Assembly (NCBI GenBank): GCA_028709785.1
Contig: JAQUTK010000012.1
Location: forward strand, 1-64,000
Direction: 5' to 3'
Length of the DNA stretch: 64,000 nucleotides
Source: Bacteroidales bacterium
Lineage (GTDB): Bacteria > Bacteroidota > Bacteroidia > Bacteroidales > JAQUTK01
The notes under the pieces are model-generated. The model was not told the origin of the DNA. It searched no databases and saw nothing but the letters and a program-made list of their open reading frames with translations. A program made the position numbers and the translations under genes. Positions 9,172 through 16,251 of the stretch are shown here, in pieces (within the stretch, counting starts at the first letter, position 1; the number at the start of each line of letters is the position of its first letter).

Positions 9172-9801
9172 TTAATGAATGTATTTGAGATAATAACCAT
9201 CAAGTTCTACCTCACCATCATAGTTCACACTTAAGATCCTAGCTCCATCACCAGATAAAGGGGCAATACCACGAACCCGATCTATATCATCGTAGACCTC
9301 TTTGATTGTCTGATCCAATTCATCCAGGGCTTTTTTAGCAGCTAAAGCCTTTTCATAAACTTTCTTCCTGTTGTCTGTATCTACATAAATCGATCCAAGA
9401 TCCTCGGCCTCTTTGATAGCCTCATCGGTTATGATAACTTTTCCGTCAATCAGATCCAATTTAAGAAAATCAACATGATGTTGATCGTGTTCTCCCATTG
9501 ATCTTTTGGCCTCCTGAATAAGTGCATTGCATTCCCGGATCAATTTATTGTTATCGGATTCAACTACCCTCTTTAAAGCTTCTGGAAGGTCCTGGAGTTT
9601 CTTGCTATCTCTATTCTGAAATAAAGGAGCAATGGGGAAATTTTCCTTTATTATAGACCGAACAAGATTAAGGCTAACCTCGATATTTTGATTTTTGAGG
9701 AAATCAATGATTTTTTGCGAGTAGATTCTGGCTCTTTCATAGTCGCTTTTATAAGCCTTTACATCTTTCTCATCACGATATACTAAAATTCTTTTTTCCA
9801 T
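9172..9801 (-). CDS. Hypothetical protein (209 aa)
   Basis: Soluble, highly charged, mostly helical protein. A coiled-coil-like segment (about 145-180) rich in Lys, Asp and Glu precedes a short beta-rich tail (ILSVNYDGEVELDGYYLKYIH). There is no signal peptide, membrane segment or recognised motif. It lies in the leftward run between the replication genes and the tape measure gene. A structural or packaging role is possible but not shown. Confidence 0.7.
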   Translation of the reverse strand: MEKRILVYRDEKDVKAYKSDYERARIYSQKIIDFLKNQNIEVSLNLVRSIIKENFPIAPLFQNRDSKKLQDLPEALKRVVESDNNKLIRECNALIQEAKRSMGEHDQHHVDFLKLDLIDGKVIITDEAIKEAEDLGSIYVDTDNRKKVYEKALAAKKALDELDQTIKEVYDDIDRVRGIAPLSGDGARILSVNYDGEVELDGYYLKYIH

Positions 9802-9894
9802 TTCTCTTAATAATTTGCCCTGTGTGGCCTTGAATATATTCTATATGGTATTTATCCAACAAAACAGTTCAAAGCCACATAGGAGTTTATACTA

Positions 9895-10119
9895 TCAAAA
9901 ATCAGCCGTTTTTTGGCCGTTTGATGTTGTGCCTACTTTTGATCCAGCCGGAACTGAGATTTGATTGAGTAATTCATCAGCAGACGAATCCTCTTTCTCT
10001 TTCGACTTATCTTTCAAACCTGATAATTCGGTTTCGAGTGCTTGGATCTTTGCATCCTTTTCTGCAACAACGCCTTGGAACTTTTGCTCTATAGCGTTCA
10101 ATCTTTCTTCTAATTCCAT
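9895..10119 (-). CDS. Small coiled-coil protein (74 aa)
   Basis: Residues 1-45 have the heptad spacing of a coiled coil (MELEERLNAIEQKFQGVVAE at the start, then KDAKIQALETELSGLKDK). A polar tail follows. The gene begins 2 nt after the stop of the small gene upstream, so the two are probably co-translated. No family recognised. Confidence 0.65.
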   Translation of the reverse strand: MELEERLNAIEQKFQGVVAEKDAKIQALETELSGLKDKSKEKEDSSADELLNQISVPAGSKVGTTSNGQKTADF

Positions 10120-10121
10120 GA

Positions 10122-10298
10122 CTATCCTACATTATTAGGTTTTATTCTCTTAATCACTTCTTTAGCAACCTTGACAGCAATCTCAGCATTATCAGAAGGT
10201 TTACCAGATACACCTCTGGAGTATAATCCGGCTATTACAGCTTTTACGACTTCAAATTCTCTTTGCTCCCAGTCGATAGTTTTTACTTGATCTTCCAT
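10122..10298 (-). CDS. Small hypothetical protein (58 aa)
   Basis: Runs from ATG at 10298 to TAG at 10122 and begins MEDQVKTIDWEQREFEVVKA. It is helical, mildly charged and has no membrane segment. It sits between the replication organiser (stop 10319) and the coiled-coil gene (start 10119), separated from the latter by 2 nt. This tight packing supports it as a real gene. Function unknown. Confidence 0.6.
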   Translation of the reverse strand: MEDQVKTIDWEQREFEVVKAVIAGLYSRGVSGKPSDNAEIAVKVAKEVIKRIKPNNVG

Positions 10299-10318
10299 TT
10301 TCTTTGAATTAAATTGTT

Positions 10319-11080
10319 TTACAATGTATCCCTATAGCCATCTGAGTCGTTTGAGAAATTATTTTTTGATGATTCAAAATTATTAGATCTACCTGGTGAA
10401 TCTTTAAGCTCGAATAAACCAGCCCAGTTATTTGCCATTGAGTTCTCAATCATCTTGTGCGCTTTCTCCACGTTTCCTCCAGATAACTTTAGGATCCTCT
10501 TATAGCAGGCTTGCAATGAAGCCTCGGTTTTATAGGATTCTCTTCTTTCTTTTTTATACTCCAGCCAGCATTGAAAGACTTCTAAAAAATCCTCGCTAAC
10601 AAATGATAAATCACAATTTGAATTATTCCTAAAACCAGCCTTTTTAGGTGTATTCTTATCATTATTATCATTCTTGTTATTCTTATCATTCTTGTTTGTG
10701 TGAGTTATCGTTGGGCTATCGTTGTTTGATCGTTGGGCTATCGTTTGGCTATCGTGTAAATCACCTTGGTAACTATCATAATTACAGACCGTTATCCGTG
10801 TGGTTTTTCCAAGCGATTCATGTTCAATCATGCCATCTTTTTCTAATAGTACTAAGAAGTTTCTGGCTTTATCTTTGGATACCTTCCAACGATCAGCCCA
10901 ATTACTCAAACTCATAATAGATTGACCTCTCCCACATTCATATAATTGCATCCCTATATTCACTTTTGCGGGGGTATGATTAACTGTGATAAGTATATCC
11001 AACCACCATTTTAGTTTTAAGGGATCATTCCAGATCCAATGGGATGTTATGCCTCTATGTATTTTTATCCATCCCTCCAT
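10319..11080 (-). CDS. Phage-type replication organiser (DnaD-like)
   Basis: About 253 aa from the ATG at 11080 (MEGWIKIHRGI), which is the usual start of this family and removes overlap with the upstream gene. The N-terminal part (about 1-105) has the pattern of phage replisome organiser winged helices (HWIWNDPLKLKWWLDIL, WADRWKVSKDKARNFL). A low-complexity Asn/Asp/Lys linker (about 125-150) leads to a C-terminal helical domain (about 170-230) with NSMANNWAGLFELK, typical of DnaD-like replication proteins. It probably recognises the element's origin and recruits helicase with the DnaC-like ATPase encoded 7 nt upstream. Confidence 0.8.
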   Translation of the reverse strand: MEGWIKIHRGITSHWIWNDPLKLKWWLDILITVNHTPAKVNIGMQLYECGRGQSIMSLSNWADRWKVSKDKARNFLVLLEKDGMIEHESLGKTTRITVCNYDSYQGDLHDSQTIAQRSNNDSPTITHTNKNDKNNKNDNNDKNTPKKAGFRNNSNCDLSFVSEDFLEVFQCWLEYKKERRESYKTEASLQACYKRILKLSGGNVEKAHKMIENSMANNWAGLFELKDSPGRSNNFESSKNNFSNDSDGYRDTL

Positions 11081-11087
11081 ATCAAAA

Positions 11088-11744
11088 TTATTTTCTGTAG
11101 CTTTTACCAGTGAAATACACTTTGTCAAACATTTCATTGAAACGGTCTGAAATCCTTATTCCATAGCGATCCCTCAGCTCAGTATCATTTAGATTGGAGG
11201 TCGCCAGGGTGAAAAGTTGTTTATCATACCTGGCATAGATGAGTTCTGTAACCGGAGAATATTCATTTCCCCAGCTTTTCACGCTTGCAGGCTCTACACC
11301 AATATCATCAACGAAAAGCATTTGAAGGTCTTTGAGCTTGTTGAAGTAAGCCGGATCATCAGCAACCTTTTTTGCCATATCCAGAGCGGAAATACGAAAG
11401 ATCTCTTTCCTTTCTGAGGCAACAGAACTATTAAACAGGATACTTATAAGGCAGCTTATTGCACGTCCCAAAGTTGTTTTTCCATTGCCAACTCCACCAT
11501 ATAACATAAGGCCCGTTTTGTAATTACCAGTGAGCCATCTTGCAGCTTTAGAAATATTTTCTTTTGTCTTTTCATCGCATATAAGATGGATATTCCTCAT
11601 TTCCACCTCACTTTGATAACAGCGCATTAGCATATTGCATACAGTCTGTTCATCAAAGTGAACAATCCTGAATCGTTCAACAGCGTTACTGCTCATCTTT
11701 TTGTTAAGGGCCTCCTGAAACCTATCTAACAGATCATTATCCAT
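11088..11744 (-). CDS. DnaC-like AAA+ helicase loader ATPase
   Basis: A 218-aa ATPase of the DnaC/IstB type. Walker A GGVGNGKTT is at 83-91 and Walker B LFVDDIG at about 143-149. The sensor-like stretch TLATSNLND and an arginine-rich end (RYGIRISDRFNEMF) follow. DnaC-type proteins load the replicative helicase. Paired with the replication organiser, this indicates that the element directs its own replication using host helicase. An IstB transposition role is unlikely because there is no transposase. Confidence 0.85.
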   Translation of the reverse strand: MDNDLLDRFQEALNKKMSSNAVERFRIVHFDEQTVCNMLMRCYQSEVEMRNIHLICDEKTKENISKAARWLTGNYKTGLMLYGGVGNGKTTLGRAISCLISILFNSSVASERKEIFRISALDMAKKVADDPAYFNKLKDLQMLFVDDIGVEPASVKSWGNEYSPVTELIYARYDKQLFTLATSNLNDTELRDRYGIRISDRFNEMFDKVYFTGKSYRK

Positions 11745-11745
11745 A

Positions 11746-12210
11746 TTACTTAGAATTTACCTGGTTAACAGCTCGGTTTCTTAGTATATGCATTTCCTCC
11801 ACCAACTCATTGTCGTATAGTAGATTAAATAGCCTTTTTTGGTTATTCTTATAACCTCTGGCTACAAATATCTCCATACTAGAGTAATCCGGCGAAAAGA
11901 CAAAGAGTAAAGCATCCTGAGTACCTTTTACATCTCCATAACCCAACTGTTGCTTATCAAGGGATGGAATGAAAACACTGCTTATACTATTAGTATTGGT
12001 GATACATCTTTCTGCCTTATTCTTTGCATTTTCACTGAATGAATTTGGCAAGCCATTGTAGTAACAGAAAAAACGTTTTACCCGGCTTTTGCGTGCAATA
12101 TCTTCAAAAGTAGGATATTCTCCTGTTGAGGCTTTGCAGTCAAAACGTGGAGTTCTATTCATAAGGAACTCCGCTAGACGTTCTAACCGATAGTAGTCTG
12201 TGAGGATCAT
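11746..12210 (-). CDS. Hypothetical protein in the replication module (154 aa)
   Basis: Soluble protein with no clear family. It contains LTDYYRLERLAEFL near the start and the aromatic stretch RVKRFFCYYNGLPNSF near residues 43-58. The start overlaps the stop of the HTH gene (ATGA), and the DnaC-like gene starts 2 nt after its stop, so it belongs to one transcript with the replication genes. Confidence 0.7.
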   Translation of the reverse strand: MILTDYYRLERLAEFLMNRTPRFDCKASTGEYPTFEDIARKSRVKRFFCYYNGLPNSFSENAKNKAERCITNTNSISSVFIPSLDKQQLGYGDVKGTQDALLFVFSPDYSSMEIFVARGYKNNQKRLFNLLYDNELVEEMHILRNRAVNQVNSK

Positions 12211-12548
12211 TTTACACCTCCTTTTCTACAATATGTATTTGCACGATTAGTTATCTCTGCAGAAGTTGCTACTCTGTTGCCTTGTAAGAACTGTTCAAGC
12301 TCGGCACGATTAAAATAACAAACTTTACCCATAGGTTTGTAATGAGGTATTTCTTTTCTCATTGTGAGTTTGTATAGATAACTCTTAGAGATCCCCATGT
12401 ATCTTGCAGTCTCATCGCTTGTTAGCACTTCCTTAGTGCAAAAAATAGTGTTTGCCGTTATAAGGTCGGCTACCTGTTTCCAATCCTCTGACATAATCTT
12501 ATTTTTAGAGGTTCGGGTCATCTGGGTTGAGGTGTAAGACTCACTCAT
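12207..12548 (-). CDS. MerR-like helix-turn-helix (HTH_17 / excisionase family) protein
   Basis: About 113 aa from ATG at 12548; a GTG at 12554 is an alternative start. The central region shows the excisionase-type winged HTH: LTSDETARYMGISKSYLYKL, then IPHYKPMGKVCYFNRAELEQFL. Such proteins act as excisionases or as regulators of mobile element replication. It is first in the leftward operon and lies directly beside two strong inverted repeats that are good operator candidates. Whether it is Xis, a repressor or a replication protein cannot be told from sequence alone. Confidence 0.8.
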   Translation of the reverse strand: MSESYTSTQMTRTSKNKIMSEDWKQVADLITANTIFCTKEVLTSDETARYMGISKSYLYKLTMRKEIPHYKPMGKVCYFNRAELEQFLQGNRVATSAEITNRANTYCRKGGVK

Positions 12549-12555
12549 ATTCACC

Positions 12556-12608
12556 CTGTAATCATATGGAGTAATAGGCTTACACTCACTATATCCATCT
12601 GATTACAG
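12556..12608. promoter_or_regulatory. Inverted repeat over the leader of the HTH gene
   Basis: CTGTAATCATATGGA (12556-12570) pairs with 12594-12608 at 14 of 15 positions across a 23-nt spacer. It ends 7 nt before the preferred ATG of the HTH gene. As DNA it could be an operator. As RNA it would cover the ribosome-binding region of the leftward operon. Confidence 0.5.
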
Positions 12609-12643
12609 TGCAAAGGAACCTACAATGAGAATGCAAGAAAAGG

Positions 12644-12668
12644 AGCTATAAATAGTCTATTTATAGCT
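12644..12668. promoter_or_regulatory. Perfect 11-bp palindrome in the divergent control region
   Basis: AGCTATAAATA (12644-12654) and its exact complement (12658-12668) flank a 3-nt spacer. The site lies between the leftward replication operon and rightward genes. It is AT-rich and lacks a T-run, so an operator or origin element is likelier than a terminator. Confidence 0.45.
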
Positions 12669-12950
12669 ATCATGCAAAAAATGTTAAGGTCGAGCTATTG
12701 AAGAGGAGTATAATATTCATTCTTCAAAGTGTGTTATGGAACACATGGGCGAAAATCAACGAACAATCAACGGATGGCACAATTTGAAAAAGAAAATAGC
12801 TCAGGAAAAGAATATATATTTTCTTCTAACAAACAGCCTCAGAAAAGAGGCATGAAGGCTTCTATATCTAACACATTAAAACATCAACTGGAAGGAAAGA
12901 AGAGAGTGAAATGAGTTAGGACATTATCAAAAAGTATAAACTGTAACCGC
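12669..12950 (+). other. Control region with two possible very small ORFs
   Basis: Two overlapping frames could encode short basic peptides. One runs from 12736 to 12855 (39 aa, starting MEHMGENQRTINGWHNLKKK). The other runs from an internal ATG at 12774 to 12914 (46 aa, ending LEGKKRVK). Neither has a clear ribosome site or recognised family, and I cannot choose between them. The rest is AT-rich intergenic sequence. Confidence 0.3.
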
Positions 12951-12958
12951 TATATTTG
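12951..12958 (+). promoter_or_regulatory. Bacteroidetes -7 promoter element
   Basis: TATATTTG matches TAnnTTTG and lies 17 bp before the following start codon, a normal distance in this phylum. Confidence 0.6.
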
Positions 12959-12975
12959 CAATAAAAGACATTATC

Positions 12976-13197
12976 ATGAGTAAAATCGAACTAAACGCAA
13001 AACAAAAGGCTGTGATCCAGAAATATCTGAATGGAGAATACAGCCCCTTTCTATCGCATGAAGAGGATCAGGAAGCAATAAATCAGGTTCTGGATATGGC
13101 AAATGATCTGGAGGAGGAACTTGATGCGTATGATGAATCCGGCGATGATCTTGTTAAGTGGTTTTGGGAACAATACCAGAAGCAAGAACAGCAGTAA
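12976..13197 (+). CDS. Small acidic hypothetical protein (73 aa)
   Basis: Acidic helical protein starting MSKIELNAKQKAVIQKYLNG, with an Asp/Glu-rich centre (NDLEEELDAYDESGDDL) and an aromatic, Gln-rich end. No membrane segment and no family recognised. It has its own promoter match just upstream and is followed by 345 bp without genes. Its size and strongly negative charge would fit an anti-restriction or DNA-mimic protein, but that is speculation. Confidence 0.65.
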   Translation: MSKIELNAKQKAVIQKYLNGEYSPFLSHEEDQEAINQVLDMANDLEEELDAYDESGDDLVKWFWEQYQKQEQQ

Positions 13198-13542
13198 TCT
13201 GAAAATAAAAGGATCAGGTTGATCAATAATATGATTTTCTCAATCAAAAGTGTGTTTGACAAACACATAATCACCTGATTATCAGCAAATAATATGAAAA
13301 TAATTTGTTTGCTACAAATAAACATTTTATTTTTGTGTCGCTATCATATATTACAAAGGTGAATACATCCACTTCTCAAAAAAGGGTGTATTTATGAATT
13401 CATAGATTAGACATTGTGCTAAGAAATTAGCGGTGTGTACCCCCGTGTGATTGGTTAATGCCATCACAGCCTTTGTAATAGGTGATAGCGAACGGGAAAG
13501 GCGCACCGTCTTTTTGTGCCTATATCTTAAAAAACTAATGTT
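13198..13542. other. 345-bp non-coding region with several inverted repeats
   Basis: No reading frame longer than about 15 codons is convincing on the plus strand. The left half holds small palindromes, such as GTGTTT-GAC-AAACAC near 13251-13265, in AT-rich DNA. The right half holds the long-range paired segment listed separately at 13338-13491. An origin of replication, a structured RNA or a leader for the genes that follow would all fit. Confidence 0.5.
13338..13491 (+). ncRNA. Candidate structured RNA or origin, closed by a 22-nt inverted repeat
   Basis: The 22-nt arms at 13338-13359 and 13470-13491 are complementary at 20 of 22 positions, with only the two positions near the middle unpaired. 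Between them an internal hairpin can form (TGTGAT near 13446 with ATCACA at 13463-13468), and a G/C-rich stretch GGTGTGTACCCCCGTGTG stands out from the AT-rich surroundings. The stem could be RNA or a DNA cruciform. The overall shape, a long closing stem around about 110 nt, recalls retron msr-msd transcripts, but no reverse transcriptase is present. The plus strand is chosen only because the genes that follow are on plus. Confidence 0.45.
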
Positions 13543-13965
13543 ATGAGTACAGTTGTAGTGAATGAAGAAACTTTATTTAAAGATTGGCAAAAGTCACGTT
13601 TTGAGGCCGCTATGTTCAATGTATTACATGAGGTATGTGAATTAGGGGATTTAGGGCAAAATACTGAGGTATGTAACTCTATAATTGAAGGGATGTCTGC
13701 ATATATTGACATAAACGGATGTCAACCGCTTGATCCTAACAATGAAAGTCCCAATAATGTTGTTAGATGGTTGTTTTCAACACACAGATCTCTCAATAGT
13801 ATTTTTTACAATTTAAGCATAATGAATACTTTGATTAAATACGTTGATGAAAATAAGGGCCTGCAATCTTATATCGAAGGATGTAAGAACTCAAAAGAGA
13901 ATGAAGTTATGCTATTGTCAAGAAAGATGGAAGAGTGCACAAACAAAAACAAGCAAATATTATGA
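13543..13965 (+). CDS. Hypothetical protein (140 aa)
   Basis: Soluble helical protein starting MSTVVVNEETLFKDWQKSRF. No family, signal peptide or membrane segment recognised. It is first of a rightward run of small genes that begins 51 bp after the structured segment. Its last codons overlap the next start (ATGA), indicating translational coupling. The run lies in the accessory part of the element, where defence, anti-defence or lysogeny functions are common. Confidence 0.7.
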   Translation: MSTVVVNEETLFKDWQKSRFEAAMFNVLHEVCELGDLGQNTEVCNSIIEGMSAYIDINGCQPLDPNNESPNNVVRWLFSTHRSLNSIFYNLSIMNTLIKYVDENKGLQSYIEGCKNSKENEVMLLSRKMEECTNKNKQIL

Positions 13966-14210
13966 TTTTCGAATATGAAGGACAGATTTGCTGTGTAATA
14001 GCACAAGATCTGGAGGAACTAAGTATGATAAAGAATAATTTACTGCAATCCGCATCACTTATTTCTGGAATTACAGAAGATGTATCGCGGGAAATGTCTG
14101 GTGTTGTTGATATACTAAAAGCACTTGAATTTTCAGATGATCAATATGCTGACATTCAACGCGCTTTGAAAGAATCAAATTGTAAACTCGTATACGAACG
14201 TTTTATATAA
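13962..14210 (+). CDS. Small hypothetical protein (82 aa)
   Basis: I start this at 13962 (MIFEYEGQICCVIAQ) rather than at 13935, because the ATG then overlaps the upstream stop as ATGA. The N-terminus looks like short beta strands; the rest is helical and acidic. Function unknown. It is the second gene of a coupled pair. Confidence 0.65.
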   Translation: MIFEYEGQICCVIAQDLEELSMIKNNLLQSASLISGITEDVSREMSGVVDILKALEFSDDQYADIQRALKESNCKLVYERFI

Positions 14211-14215
14211 ATGCT

Positions 14216-14488
14216 ATGGAAACATTTGAAATAAAAAACATGATCATGCAGATGTCTGAGTTAGGAGCTGCTAACTATGCAAAAAGAATTGCTCCGGCAA
14301 AAGATGCAATCTCTCAAAGAGAAGCATATAGATCATTCGGTGAGGCTCGTGTAAAAAGATGGATATCTCAAGATTTAATCAGTTCGGTAAGAAGTGGAGA
14401 TACCATAAGATCAAAGGTACTCTACTCATTAGCTGAACTGATATCAGTTGAGACTTCTGAAAAAATAGCACATATCGTAAACAGATAA
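14216..14488 (+). CDS. Small hypothetical protein (90 aa), possibly DNA-binding
   Basis: Starts METFEIKNMIMQMSELGAAN, 5 bp after the previous stop. A mid-region stretch (EAYRSFGEARVKRWISQDLI) reads like a helix-turn-helix recognition helix of the kind used to select a site or partner. The evidence is weak and no family is assigned. Confidence 0.65.
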   Translation: METFEIKNMIMQMSELGAANYAKRIAPAKDAISQREAYRSFGEARVKRWISQDLISSVRSGDTIRSKVLYSLAELISVETSEKIAHIVNR

Positions 14489-14499
14489 AACATCAAATT

Positions 14500-14772
14500 A
14501 TGAACAATAACACAAACACAAATAGCATTTCAAATAAAGCGACAGGAGATGATATCAGATTGTTAACCCTAAATATCATGCACTCAATTCAGAGTGTTAG
14601 AGATGACATAGAAAATTTAAAAAAGAGTGAGACTATTCAGGAAAGTTATAATAGTCAATTGAGTGAAGCAAATGCCTCGCTATGTGGATTAAATAGTTTA
14701 ATGGGTGATATTATTGGATACACTGTAGCTGATGATATTTGGGAAAGACAGCCAGTAAGCCTGAAAGGATAA
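14500..14772 (+). CDS. Small hypothetical protein (90 aa)
   Basis: Polar, Asn/Ser-rich start followed by a helical segment with heptad-like spacing (LLTLNIMHSIQSVRDDIENL). No family recognised. It is last of four closely spaced small genes before the promoter of the ADP-ribosyltransferase-like gene. Confidence 0.6.
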   Translation: MNNNTNTNSISNKATGDDIRLLTLNIMHSIQSVRDDIENLKKSETIQESYNSQLSEANASLCGLNSLMGDIIGYTVADDIWERQPVSLKG

Positions 14773-14805
14773 TTCTCACACAAAAAACTATATCAATTAA
14801 TTTTG

Positions 14806-14813
14806 TATATTTG
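14806..14813 (+). promoter_or_regulatory. Bacteroidetes -7 promoter element for the ART-like gene
   Basis: TATATTTG matches TAnnTTTG and lies 14 bp before the following start, giving the ART-like gene and its partner their own transcription unit. Confidence 0.55.
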
Positions 14814-14827
14814 TATTTTTAAAACCT

Positions 14828-15832
14828 ATGATTATGATCGAAGAAAAAGAAATAAAGAATTGCATCCGCGGGATTAATAAACGTCTGGAAGATAAGCGGA
14901 TTAACCGCTTCTGCAACGCTGCTGTTAAGGCAGGATATATAAAGTCCTTAGAGATCCTAAAAAAAAGGACTTGCAACTATGAAGATGCAAATATTAAGGA
15001 GCTACCATCTACACAAAGCCGCGCTATTGCCGTGCTGGCTGTTGACTTCCTGAACGGAGAATGTACTGAGAGTGTTTTACTCGGTGTACCAATTAGTATG
15101 AAAGATACACCAATAAATGTAAATGCTTTAATAGAGTACGGACAACAAAGCACGGGTTTGAAAGTTGCTTATTACTCCAATCAGATGACAATAGAGAGTT
15201 ATATAGAACGATTAACTCAACTATCCATAGAATCAGCCATTAAAGCTCTTGAACCTATAAAAAGAGAAGAAATTTCTGATAGTATAATCACTACTATATT
15301 ATTCAATATTGATAATAAAACCTGCTGGGATGTATTCTGCTATATTAATGATCACTATAAATTAACGAAACAAGCACAGGCAGAAGGGTTAAAATATTCA
15401 TGGGTTAATGGACGCGCGGACGTTAGGGCACTTTCTTTATTCTCTAAAGTACCTCCCAAGTTGATTATGGATGAAGAGGAAAATAAGAAATATATGGAGA
15501 TGCCTGATATAATAAGAATATACAGAGGATGCCATAAAGATGAGGCTGATTTTGAAAATGGTAATTTCTTTGGATTTAGTTGGACTTATAACAGGGAGAT
15601 AGCTGAGTTTTTTGCTTTTAGAGATTGCACACATACAAAAGAGGATGGAAGAGTTTTCTCTGTTACAATACCCAAAGACTATATATATGCCATAATCTTG
15701 GATAGAGATGAGGATGAGGTAATATTTGATTTCCAAACTCATTTTGAAGATCCCAATAAAGCAGAAATAATAACTGAGGTTCCTACATCATATTATGACA
15801 ATTTTTTGATAAGAAAAAATGGGAATAAATAA
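14828..15832 (+). CDS. Putative ADP-ribosyltransferase-fold protein
   Basis: 334-aa soluble protein; a second ATG at 14834 is an equally good start. The C-terminal third carries the spaced signature of arginine-type mono-ADP-ribosyltransferases: Arg233 in IYRG, Ser251-Trp-Thr253 followed by the NAD-site-like NREIAEFFA, then an acidic E-x-E at Glu295-Asp-Glu297 followed by VIFDF. The order R, S-x-T, E-x-E fits that class. The N-terminal 200 residues are helical and unrecognised. Phage enzymes of this class modify host proteins, while bacterial ones include toxins and anti-phage effectors. The gene overlaps a small downstream gene by 14 nt. The assignment rests on motif spacing alone. Confidence 0.55.
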   Translation: MIMIEEKEIKNCIRGINKRLEDKRINRFCNAAVKAGYIKSLEILKKRTCNYEDANIKELPSTQSRAIAVLAVDFLNGECTESVLLGVPISMKDTPINVNALIEYGQQSTGLKVAYYSNQMTIESYIERLTQLSIESAIKALEPIKREEISDSIITTILFNIDNKTCWDVFCYINDHYKLTKQAQAEGLKYSWVNGRADVRALSLFSKVPPKLIMDEEENKKYMEMPDIIRIYRGCHKDEADFENGNFFGFSWTYNREIAEFFAFRDCTHTKEDGRVFSVTIPKDYIYAIILDRDEDEVIFDFQTHFEDPNKAEIITEVPTSYYDNFLIRKNGNK

Positions 15833-16130
15833 TGAGGTTTATTTCTCCGGGGTAACAGAGGACTACTCTAACTACAGATGGTATAAAGGCGAGACTGAGA
15901 ATCCCTATACAGGGGACAAAGAAAAGCCCTTTGCTGCCAGGCTGTGGGAATATGAAAGAGACTTTCATTTTAGCTATCTGGACTCTCCAGGGAATAAGAC
16001 ACTGAAAGAGGCTTATCAGGAATGGAAAAAGAGCTTTGTTGAGGACTATTTACCTGGTAAATCACCAAATCCATACGGCGACTCCACGAATTGGGGTAAT
16101 GTCTTTGAAACAGGAAAGAGAGAATTGTAA
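15819..16130 (+). CDS. Hypothetical protein (103 aa) overlapping the ART-like gene
   Basis: Aromatic- and charge-rich small protein starting MGINNEVYFSGVTEDYSNYR, with PYTGDKEKPFAARLWEYERD in the middle. No membrane segment or family recognised. The 14-nt overlap with the upstream gene means the two are probably made together. Small proteins encoded this way beside ADP-ribosyltransferases are sometimes immunity factors or hydrolases, but no hydrolase motif is visible. It is the last gene before the terminator and right att site. Confidence 0.65.
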   Translation: MGINNEVYFSGVTEDYSNYRWYKGETENPYTGDKEKPFAARLWEYERDFHFSYLDSPGNKTLKEAYQEWKKSFVEDYLPGKSPNPYGDSTNWGNVFETGKREL

Positions 16131-16146
16131 AGGCTCTCTTTTTTTA
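16115..16146 (+). terminator. Terminator of the rightward accessory operon
   Basis: An 8-bp perfect stem (16115-16122 with 16134-16141) followed by a T-run. The upstream gene's stop codon lies in the loop. Confidence 0.7.
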
Positions 16147-16182
16147 TGCGTGATATAGGGGAAAAGTAGGGGTGTTGTTGTT

Positions 16183-16202
16183 TTTGGCTACCCTTTGGCT
16201 AC
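16183..16202. repeat. Integrase arm-type sites at right end
   Basis: TTTGGCTAC occurs at 16183-16191 and 16194-16202, 11 bp apart. Word and spacing match the left end of the element (243-262). The right att core follows 50 bp later. Confidence 0.65.
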
Positions 16203-16211
16203 CTAAAGAAT

Positions 16212-16246
16212 AAAAAAAGCCTCAAAATCAAATGATTAAGAGGCTT
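16212..16246 (-). terminator. Terminator behind tRNA-Leu, supplied by the element
   Basis: On the minus strand a 7-bp stem (16240-16246 with 16217-16223) is followed by a run of T. It stops transcription coming out of tRNA-Leu before it enters the element. Because it lies inside the att core, the element itself brings it. Confidence 0.6.
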
Positions 16247-16251
16247 AATTT

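Noticed and set aside
10681-10760. CRISPR-like short repeats (ATCATTCTTGTT, ATCGTTTGGCTATCG)
   Set aside because: Low-complexity coding repeats for the Asn/Asp/Lys linker; there is no regular repeat-spacer pattern and no cas gene.
10648-10917. 89-aa Tyr/Cys/His-rich frame
   Set aside because: Antisense to the Asn/Asp/Lys linker of the replication organiser; its odd composition comes from the repeat-like codons there.
12669-12950. Frameshifted regulator gene
   Set aside because: Two short overlapping frames exist, but neither matches a family, so a broken gene cannot be supported.
13083-13325. 80-aa minus-strand frame over the small acidic gene
   Set aside because: Antisense to a gene that has its own promoter match. 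The frame is Ser- and Ile-rich, with no family.
13338-13491. Retron-like transcript with paired ends
   Set aside because: No reverse transcriptase gene lies nearby, and the arms alone are not proof. Kept only as an unexplained structured segment.
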